A stretch of 34,360 nt of DNA from Dunaliella salina (Eukaryota > Chlorophyta > Chlorophyceae > Chlamydomonadales > Dunaliellaceae): positions 97,636-131,995 of the forward strand of contig MU069682.1 in NCBI GenBank assembly GCA_002284615.2, in the 5' to 3' direction. The notes beneath the pieces were generated by a model. The model had not been told where the DNA came from. It saw only the letters and a program-made list of their open reading frames with translations, and did no database searches. Below, piece by piece: positions 9,836-17,930 of the stretch. Position 1 is the first letter of the stretch; every line of letters begins with the position of its first letter. Position numbers and translations under genes: made by a program.

Positions 9836-10563
9836 GGATGCACACCAAAGGAAAGAAAAGTATATGCGTGCCAAAGGCCGCATGCATTAAGGAAGGTCCT
9901 CTAACTAGAAAGCAAGAGGCATCACCGGAAGAACCTCAGGACCCACACTAGACACAGCAGAAACGGATCTAATGGGGATCTGGAGGGTTGCTGCTCGCCA
10001 TGCCTCTGGACGCTCAAACTTTTCTTCTCCCATCTTCCGCCGCCGTGCCCCCAGCAAACCCCCTCCCAGAAGCCCCCTGAGAGCAAAGAGCGTGCCTAGT
10101 GTTTTTGATAGTGGTTTATCTTTGGATGGCATGGTCCCTAAGCTTGGCTGCTAGTGATTTGGCTTTTAGTTTAGAAAGGCCCAGACCTATAAGGGGTGTA
10201 ATTGTTTACTCATTGTAAATGGTACCGGCCACACCAATTAAGATGATGTGTAAATTCATTTTGTTGTTCCTGTTTGGATTTCTTGAGCTGCAGGTTTTAA
10301 TTCTGGTAATGGTGTGAGAATGTTGGGTCACTGCACACTGTAAAGTGGTGGAGGGGTTTGTGTCGGGACAGAACTTTAGTTCAACAAGATGTATGTCCCT
10401 ATCTTGAGGAGGGGTCTTGGAAGGATCATGGTGAGTTTGTCTGCCTGGAAGAGGGCGCACAAAGATAGCATCAGGGCGGGTTTGGTGCCATGCAGGGGAG
10501 CCAATACTATTACTAATGGTATTGGCCTAGTAGGGAAGACCCAGTCTGAATAGCTCTTGATAT
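9836..10563 (-). pseudogene. Endonuclease LINE 3' end (PD-(D/E)xK), minus copy
   Basis: On the minus strand from about 10563: AMWEAYQELFRLGLP, a stop, then SPAWHQTRPDAIFVRPLPG, then DIHLVELKFCPDTNP, then LHIILIGVAGTIYNE. RPDA...ELK is the P-D...E-x-K signature of restriction-like endonucleases, the type carried by R2-like LINEs at their C-terminus. Past the stop come a 3' UTR (GCGGCGGAAGATGG..., CCTCCAGATCCCCATT) and the tail module ending in TTTTCTTTCC at about 9843. A stop and several shifts make it a pseudogene. It faces the copy at 10740-11371 as an inverted repeat. Confidence 0.75.
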
Positions 10564-10739
10564 GCTTCCCACATAGCGGGCAATGATCTCTTTACTTGCA
10601 CACCAACAGACATCATGCAGCCCAAGTCTTTGTGTAAAAGCCCTCAGTAGAGGCCTGCATGGCTCACCCCTTGTTGGTATGGAGGCTGCAGTAACGAGAG
10701 ACTCCTGGATCAGGGCATACAAGTCCCTAGGGTCAGGCC

Positions 10740-11371
10740 TGAAAACATATCAAGAGCTATTCCAGACTGGGTTTTCCCTAATGGTACAGGCTCCCCTGCC
10801 TGGCACCAAATCCGCCCTGATGCTATCTTTGCGCGCCCTATTCCAGGCAGAAAAACTCACCTTGATTCTTCCAAGATCCCTCCTCATGACAGGGACATCC
10901 ACCTTGTTGAACTAAAAATGTGTTCCGACGCGAACCCCTTCATCACTCTCTAACGTGCAGTGACCCAACATTCTCATACCATGACTAACTCAAAACGCGC
11001 AGCTCAAGAAATCCAAACAGGAATGATAAGGTGACTTTGCACATTGTCTTAATTGGTGTGGCTGGCACCATTTACAATGATTATACAATCAAACCCATTA
11101 TGAATCTTGGCCTTACTAAACAAAAAGCCAAACCGCTAGCATCCAAACTTAGGGACTATGCCATTTAAAGGTTAAGCACTATCGTTCACACAAGACACGC
11201 ACTTTGTTTACAGGGGGAATTCTGGGAGGGGGGTTGCTGGGCGTGTGGTGGCGGAGGACGGGAGAAGGAGAGTCCGGGCGTCCAGAGGCCTGGCGAGGTA
11301 CCCTCCAGATCCCCATTACTAGTAGAGATGTTTCTGGCTCTCTCCTAGGCTAGCTGTGTCTCTTACTATCA
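10740..11371 (+). pseudogene. Endonuclease LINE 3' end (PD-(D/E)xK), plus copy
   Basis: Same family as the facing minus copy: TYQELFQTGF, GSPAWHQIRPDAIFARPIPG, DIHLVELKMCSDANP, then a decayed stretch, IVLIGVAGTIYND, LGLTKQKAKPLASKLRDYAI and a stop at 11166-11168. The untranslated part holds GGGAATTCTGGGAGGGG, GGAGGACGGGAGAAGG and CTCTCCTAGGCTAGCTGTGTCT, and ends at 11371 without the usual tail because another element begins there. Frameshifts near 10775 and 10950 break it. Confidence 0.75.
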
Positions 11372-11379
11372 AAACATAT

Positions 11380-12472
11380 TACCGCAAGTAGATAAAAAAA
11401 ATCAGCAATGCTTTCAGAAATATGCCCAACATCTCTGTATCCATGGAGCGTACTATCCTGCAGTACTGCACAAGCACCCTCTACAAACAAAAATGTGCAG
11501 TACGTTTTAAAAGGTCAACTGATCCATCTTGCCCCCTCCCAGGCTGCCATCATTTGGACAGCTCACTAAACATGCTCTCAGGCTGCCAAAATCATATCAC
11601 CTCCAACATGAGAACTGAACGCCATAACATTGCAGGCAGAATGATTACAGAAGCCCTCAGCAAATGCCCTGTAGGGGCAGGCCTAGTATACACAGACATA
11701 GGAAGCGATTGTAAGCTTGCTCATCAGAACCTCCAACTCCCTACACATGCCTCAAACAGATCTTTACCTGCTTACTTCTTCCCTTGTAACCTTCCAGAGA
11801 AAAAAAGACTCAACTCCAAGACTCAACTCGACCAAATGCTGTTTTGATCACCCCTTTTAATGCCAATCATACTTCAAACGGTGTTTCTCCTACCAATACC
11901 CATCACGCTTTGCGCAGCTCCCCAAAGAGGACCACCAGAACTATCTGCATGAGGCAACCCCATGAACTTTATGCAAATGAACGTCATGTGCACCTAATAG
12001 AAATCAAGTTCTGTGAAGACACAAGGCCAGAGCATCAGTTCAACACGGCAAAGCAGCAGCATGCAGACCTTTGTAAACTTATAAACGCTGAAGCCGTTAC
12101 AATCCACCCTATTCTCCTGGGTGTAGGTGGAACTATTTACATTGAGCATACCCTCAAGCAATTCAAACATCTAGGTTTGGATCACCAGCGTGCCTCAAAG
12201 CTTGCTCAACAACTTCATGCCCATTCTGTTCAATATGCCCACAAACTAGTCTCCACACGCCGCGCTATTGAAAACAAGAATACTTCCCACAGCCAGGTTC
12301 TAGAGCCAAGTGCTTCTGGTGACCCTTCAGATCCACATTAGCTTCCTCTTTTTCATACCTTGTGGTGAAAGGGGCTCACGACTCTTTTTTGAGCCAATGT
12401 GTCTCTTTTTCCTTAATTGATGTAGGGAGGGTTTCTCTGCCTATGTAGTTTTTCTTTTCTTTTCTTTCTTGC
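11380..12472 (+). pseudogene. Endonuclease-type LINE C-terminus, subfamily 2
   Basis: The best-preserved copy of the group. The frame 11422-11847 carries a knuckle-like block (C37-x4-C42 ... N-x4-C55, where a His is expected at N50) and the R-x2-RHN motif (MRTERHN) that lies before the endonuclease in R2-like LINEs. A shift near 11810, beside a 13-bp duplication of GACTCAACTC, moves it into the frame 11844-12341: RPNAVLITPF (Asn in place of the catalytic Asp), HVHLIEIKFCEDTRP (Glu-x-Lys), HPILLGVGGTIYIEHTL, HAHSVQYAHKLV. Stop at 12341. Its own 3' UTR ends TGATGTAGGGAGGGTTTC...TTTTCTTTTC at 12470. Confidence 0.8.
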
Positions 12473-12473
12473 G

Positions 12474-12580
12474 TAGGTTCTGAGGGCTTTCTGGTGAGGC
12501 CTCTAGCTCTCCAGTGAGAGGACCTTTCCCTAATGCACGCAGCCTTTGGCTTGCGTAGACTTTTGTTTTCTTAGAATGAT
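12474..12580 (+). repeat. Retroelement 3' tail module
   Basis: TTCTGAGGGCTTTCTGGTGAGGCC, then CTCCAGTGAGAGGACC, CCCTAATGCACGCAGCC, GGCTTGCGTAGAC and a TTTTGTTTTC end. It sits directly behind the 3' end of a different subfamily. Confidence 0.8.
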
Positions 12581-12639
12581 TATAAAAAGGCGTAGACTAA
12601 TCTGTCACATCTAATGCTTTGGGTCATTCCACCCTGGTG

Positions 12640-12845
12640 TGCCCTCATTAGCTTCACTGCCCATTCTGTTGAGTGTGCTCGCAAGCTTGTCAAGACTCGG
12701 CTCCAACAAAATGAAAAATTCCTTTCATGCATGAATATGGGCGGGATCTGGAGCCAGGAGCTTCTTGGAGCCTGGAGCTTCAGAAAACCTCCAAACCCAG
12801 CATCTCCTGTTTCTGGATCTCTAGCTGGTGAGGTGTTTGAGATCT
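12640..12845 (+). pseudogene. Endonuclease LINE C-terminal scrap
   Basis: The frame TAHSVECARKLVKTRLQQNEK corresponds to HAHSVQYAHKLVSTRRAIENK of the copy ending at 12341. What follows (CTGGAGCCAGGAGCTTCTTGG, CAGCATCTCC) also resembles that copy's end. Confidence 0.6.
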
Positions 12846-13009
12846 AAACAAGGGGCTCGAACAAGGATGCCCACTGAGCCCTCTTTCTATACACCCTTTT
12901 TACCAGAGGGGGGTGTCTGAGGTAAAGAGTCAGGCTTCTTTTTTCATGCTCCCCACATATGTGCGTCCCAACTTATAACGTCGGGAAGTTTGTGTTTCTC
13001 TTTAGTTCA

Positions 13010-13965
13010 GTGATTGGTCTGAAGGGGTCCGATTCAGAGGATGCCTCTGAATGGAATCAGAACCAGAGGCAAGGTGGTCTGAGTCAGAGGCTGCCGCTCT
13101 AGCATCATCACTAAGAGCCTCTGATGATGTTCTGAATCAGAATGAAGCTGGTCTGATTCGGGCTAACATTAATTCTGCCCCATCTGCCTGTTTATACAAC
13201 GTCTGAACTGCCTCTGAATCAGTGTTCAAGTTCTCAGAGTCAGACCAATTCATTTAAGTTCTCATCTGCCTTGTGATGGACCCTCTGAAGGCGCTCTGAA
13301 TCAGAGTAATGTTTGCCTGATTCGAACTCTGCCCCATCTGCCTATTCACACAATGCCTGAACTGCCTCTGGGTCTGTGTTCAACTTCTCAGAGTTAGACC
13401 AGTTCATATAAATTACCATGCAAAGTTGTGATGAAGAACACCCATCTGTTTAGAGCTACCTTCTCAAGTGGCTCTGAGTCAGAGGGTGCTAAGTTTGTGA
13501 TGCAAGAGGTAGTGTTTCTTCACCTGCCTTTGTTGATGGTGAGGAAACATATTGCAAGGCCTTTTGTCGACAGTGAGGCTCATCCTGCGCATGCACAGCC
13601 TACGAATGAGCTCATTGTGTACAGGGTGAGCAATGGATTATTACTATGTATTATGTATTTTATGTCATGTACTTCAATTCTGCTTTGAAAAATCGTTTAA
13701 GCCCTTGGTTCATTAGGAGTGCATATCACTGTTAAGTCCTTGACTCCTACACTGCTCTTTTGTCCACGTGTGGGGTTTAAAGTGGGTCTGAATCAGAACA
13801 TTCAGTGACAAAGCAGTCTGATAAGATGATAACTAAGGATTGGAGGGTTTGAATCAGAGAAAAAGGGGGTCTGAAAGGGGTCTGGCTATTCGTCTAAATC
13901 AGACGCCTCCTGTGTGGCTCAGATCCTATTAAGGACCCTTCTGAATCAGAGCAGGATCAGAGAAA
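13010..13965. repeat. Cluster of palindromic CTGAATCAG motifs
   Basis: At least a dozen copies of (C/T)CTGA(A/T/G)TCAGA(G/A) lie here, several perfectly palindromic, for example TTCTGAATCAGAA at 13131 and CTCTGAATCAGAG at 13289. Many more half-matches occur. Two longer blocks, about 13123-13277 and 13286-13437, are tandem copies sharing CTCTGCCCCATCTGCCT and CTGAACTGCCTCTG. No credible gene lies inside; the frame at 13428-13688 is unrecognised. Confidence 0.75.
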
Positions 13966-13999
13966 CAAAACATTCCGACGGAGATTGGAGCTTGACTCC

Positions 14000-14455
14000 T
14001 AAAGGTAGCCTGTTTCAGCTTCCTCTAGCACTGACGTCTATTTCTAAACGGTTGGGGCGCATGTGCCCAATCAGCCACGGCTTGAACCCTAGTTTTTACC
14101 ACCAAATCCCCGTAACTGACCACCTGCCGCACCAAATTGGGTGATTGTTGGTGATATGGAGTCCTTTTACCAATAATATCATTGCAGAAAGAATGGAGAA
14201 AAAAGACCCCGTGTTTGGTGGTCTGGCGACTTTTGCTATTTTCCCATAAAAAGCACCGAACTGGGGTTTACACGCCCCATGTGAGCTTTAGCCGGCCTAT
14301 CTAAGCACACAGGAAGGCTCACACAAATCTGAGCACATGCTCAGGTAGCTTGTAATGCCAGCTACACGTGAGAGCTAAAACTGTCCCAATCAGATGAAGC
14401 TTCATCATCACTGAAGTGGCTGTGAATGGGTATACTTGGAATGCAAAAAAGAGCA
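14000..14455. repeat. Interspersed repeat copy 2 (uninterrupted)
   Basis: Aligns with 3542-3835 plus 5834-5916 and, in its first part, with 21345-21640. At 14341-14420 it reads GCTCAGGTAGCTTGTAATGCCAGCTACAC...GTCCCAATCAGATGAAG and so shows what the Copia insertion site looked like before insertion. Confidence 0.75.
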
Positions 14456-14639
14456 TATGTGGGCGCATGCTCAGATAGCCCCCTGTGCCTCTTTACCAAT
14501 GGCATGGACAGATCTCCGGAGAATGGACGAGGAGCTGTCACAGCCATAGAAACTACTAAGGTATCCAATTGTGATTCTACAAATGGCAGGATGATTCTTG
14601 CAAACTCTGTTGAACAAACAGTTCCAGCCGCACGGTACA

Positions 14640-16375
14640 AAGAGCTGATTGTCAACACAGAGGAGGCAAAGGTCATGGTTTTTTCCACTTCTCACACAAC
14701 ACCCATGCCCTCTTTTACATACAATGGCAGAGGCCTTGAGGTCGTTTCAAAATTCAAGTACCTGGGAATACTCTTGAGACGAGACCTTCATCATTCTAGA
14801 ACGTGTAGTGACCCAACATTCTTACACCATAACCAGACTTCAAACCCGCAGCTCAAGAAATCCAAGCAGGAATAACAGAGTGACACATCATCTTAATTGG
14901 TGTAGCCGGTACCATTTACAATGAGTTTACAATCACACCCCTTATAAATCTGGGCCTGACTAAACAAAAAGCCAAATCTCTAGCAGCCAAACTAAGGGAT
15001 CATTCCATTTAAAGGTTAACCACTATCAAAAACACCAGACACACTCTTTGCTTTCAGGGGCCCTCTGGGAGGGGCTTTGCCGGGCACGCGGCAGCGGAGG
15101 ACGGGGGGAGGAAAGTCTGGGCGTCAAGAGGTATGGCGAGCAGCAACCCTCCAGATCCCCACTGGATCTGTTTCTGGCTCTCTCCTAGGCTAGCTGTGTC
15201 TAGTGTAGGTCTTGAGGGCCTTCAGGTGAGGCCACTGCTACCTTCCTAGCTTGCTAGCTTGTTAGTTAGTGGACCTTCCCTTAATGCACGCGGCCTCTGG
15301 CTTGCGTAAACTACTCTTGCCTTTTCTTTTCTTGGAGAAGAGATGGCAAAATGATTGCAGCCACAAACCAGATGGCACGTAAATTTATGGGTGGCATTGC
15401 TAGGGTACAGAAAGCCAGAGCTGAGCTTGGTGTATACCAAGATATATTTTGCATAAAAACATGCTCTAACTGTTTCAAGCCTTTGCGCCCACAGCAGGCT
15501 TATATGGATGCCAAATATGGGCTACAGACAAACTTTCGTATCTCTTTTGTGAAAACAAACACACAAGTTCACCATACAGGCTTCCTCAAGTCTCTCTTTG
15601 GTGTGTTAAGAGGGCGACAGGAACACACTGCTTACTGTGAGAAACGGGACAGATGCCCCTCTACTTCTACGGGTTCAGGTGGATTATGAGTTTCTCAAAT
15701 TCTCTTCTGAGCACAAACAATGACCTCCTAGGCAGAGTTGTACAAGCAGACCTACGTTTTGCTGACAGGAGGGGCAGTTGGACTTACAAGGTTGTAAATA
15801 CAGCCTTGAATGACATGCCCATTGCCCAGCACTTTGCAGCATTGTTTGCTCCAAAGTCAACATAATTACTTGGAGGGTTTTCCTCAGGCTTGTGAGCGAA
15901 TCATCCATGCCTGGATCTTCAGGCCACAATCTGACTCCACAAGAACCCCATGCTTTTAGCAGAATCATAAGGACGTATCATACGCACTTTGGCATTCCAT
16001 TAGGCAATGTACCTGGCTGATGGGATGCCAAGAAGAGGAACAAAAAGCCTCCACTCCCAGTCTACTTGCGACAAAATATTCCCATAGATTATTGCGCAGT
16101 GCTTACGACTATCCAGTCACAATCTTCGGGTGGAAACTGATTGGCATCACGGGCAGGGGTGCCCTTACGAGCTCAGGATTTGCAACAAATGCGACAGGCA
16201 CACTAATCAAAATGAAAAGCACGTTATTCTGGAGTCCCCCAGGATCTGACAGACTTGCGCAATCAGTTCCATCATTTGTTCAGCTATGCACCTCCTGCAG
16301 TCCAACACGCCTCAGAGACTTCATGAACCAAGCTGATGCCAAGGCCAAATTTGTATCTGCATGCTTGTGATGCTG
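14640..16375 (+). pseudogene. APE-type LINE relic split by another LINE
   Basis: Same family as the minus-strand LINE at 5940-7622. Readable parts: LIVNTEEAKVMVF and KFKYLGILLRRD (thumb, to 14784), then after the insertion GKMIAATNQMARKFMGGIAR and HTGFLKSLFGVLRGR (to about 15650), then in another frame SNSLLSTNNDLLGRVVQADL, and near 16180-16245 the knuckle CNKC-x9-H-x4-S, with the last Cys changed to Ser. Multiple frameshifts and stops show it is dead. Confidence 0.8.
14785..15334 (+). mobile_element. Endonuclease LINE 3' fragment nested in the APE-type LINE
   Basis: Starts within CTTCATCATTCTAGAACGTG, matching the coding end of the copy at 10900. It continues through VLIGVAGTIYNEFT-type codons, LGLTKQKAKSLAAKL, a stop, and the 3' UTR with GGAGGACGGGGGGAGG, CTCTCCTAGGCTAGCTGTG and the tail module (15207-15334, ending CTTTTCTTTTCTT). 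GAGACGAGA (14776-14784) and GAGAAGAGA (15335-15343) flank it and may be a 9-bp target duplication with one change. Confidence 0.8.
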
Positions 16376-16379
16376 TACC

Positions 16380-17139
16380 TAAGTTTTGTGTATTGCTTTC
16401 ATTTTTTGCTTGAACTGGTTTGGTTAGAGGCCTCTCTGTGTCCGCTCAGCCGTCCTTGTAGGTGGATAGAACGCTGTAATCTTACCTGACCTAGCTGGTT
16501 AGTGTATGAAAACATGAAACAGTCTGCGGATCAAAGTGGCATTCGTTGTAGAGCTTCTTTCGCTCGCAACAAGAAAAAATCCTTGCACCATTGTTCGCGC
16601 TACTGCGAAGAATGATCTCCCAACAACCCACATCAGGCACGTCCAACCGTGCATGGTCATACTCATGCTATAATCTTGTTGTTAAGTCATGCACAAAGCG
16701 ATTCCGTGGCCCAAATGCCCAGAACGCCCGATGGTCCAATTTGGTATAGGGTATCTGATTTCAAAACTTTGATATCGAATCAGTCACAACATCTTTTAAT
16801 CTGCAACCACGAAGGTCCAATTTGGACAGGACGACGGGATGTTATGCCGATTGTTGACAGAGTGCGCTTATTATGATAATCAGGAATCATTCTATCTGGT
16901 TACAAGAGCATCCGCTGTTTCTTGGTACTATGTTCAAAATGCCACGTCATGTCCAGGAGACGTCCGCTATGTCCGATCGGTGGTAACCAATCGTTCCAAA
17001 AGAGGACACACTAGCTCAAAAGAGCTGCGAGTCCTTTCCACCGCAAGGTGTAAAACAGATAAGGCAAATGGGGATCTGAAAATTACTGCCCTGGCTCTAA
17101 GCTCTGTAAATGGACAGAACTTGATCTGAGAATGTCATA
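16380..17139. other. Unassigned sequence
   Basis: The first part is probably the 3' UTR of the LINE relic. A plus-strand frame at 16839-17129 (about 96 codons) has no family signature that I recognise. No splice-site-bounded exon stands out. Confidence 0.35.
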
Positions 17140-17225
17140 GTTTTGTTTTAAATGGCGCGTAAAGTGGCTGTAAGTTAGTGGGCAAATTGAATCGAATGGG
17201 CATGAAGTTTTTGAGGAAGCTTAAT
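17140..17225 (-). pseudogene. Scrap of endonuclease LINE subfamily 2
   Basis: The minus strand reads KTSCPFDSICPL or, in the next frame, QKLHAHSIQFAH, matching QQLHAHSVQYAHKLV of the copy at 12200-12260. Only this short piece is recognisable. Confidence 0.45.
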
Positions 17226-17801
17226 TGCACATTAGTGGTCTTGTTCTTGTTGTTCGAATTGCATGATGGTATGTTTTTTTTTTTTTATTGCTTAATGGTG
17301 TGATTAATGGTATGTTAACTTAATCGCTTAAACTTTAAGCTAAAGGTATGATAAGAAAAGCAACTTCCAACAGCGCATAGGAGAATTGTGTGAAGAGACA
17401 ACTTTTGCACTTAAAAAGTCTGTAGAGGTCTGCATGCAGCTGCCCTTCAGGTGGTGGGCATTTTGCCCTGTTCTGAACCAACTCTTGAGGTGCTAAGCGC
17501 TTGCACAGCTTTTCCTTTGCATACATGCACCCTCCATCTTGGGTGTTGGAATGATTGTGCAAATGAATCAGCAAAATTTGGTCACAGCTGCCATGCAGTT
17601 GCCGAATGGCTTTGAGCCCAGGAACACAGTGTACAACCGGTCATTCAATCAATGCTTCAATGCCTGCGAGCAATTGATACAATGACCCCCAAAAGGCAAC
17701 AGCCTGCCCACCAGTGTTCCGTGCACACAGTGTGCATCCCCCCTTCATTTGCGGTCCCATAGCGCATCCCCACACAACATCCCTTCACATTAGTACTGCT
17801 A
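17226..17801. other. Unassigned sequence, downstream of the methyltransferase gene
   Basis: Contains a T homopolymer at 17274-17287 and sequence that would be the 3' UTR and flank of the minus-strand gene ending at 17802. No gene seen. Confidence 0.4.
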
Positions 17802-17930
17802 TCAGCCCAAGAAAACAGAGACCTCGAGCCCATCAACGACATCGTCCCGCCACTCAAGTGTGCTCTCAATGTAGGAAGTCTTGTACCTAGGGTTGTCTCG
17901 GACATACTCAAGGTAGGGCTTCATCCCGCC
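17802..17930 (-). CDS. Methyltransferase terminal exon
   Basis: Acceptor GCGCATGCAG before 17930, phase 0, 42 codons and a TGA at 17802-17804. It reads GGMKPYLEYVRDNPRYKTSY, then IESTLEWRDDVVDGLEVSVF, then LG. The pattern is that of the C-terminal strand region of COMT-type enzymes (PxYLxYVR...LEYR..VDGLE). The acceptor could lie slightly upstream, since the frame is open to about 17980. Confidence 0.75.
   Translation of the reverse strand, partial: GGMKPYLEYVRDNPRYKTSYIESTLEWRDDVVDGLEVSVFLG

Noticed and set aside
10513..10722. Minus-strand 69-codon frame as a separate gene
   Set aside because: It overlaps the endonuclease LINE copy in another frame.
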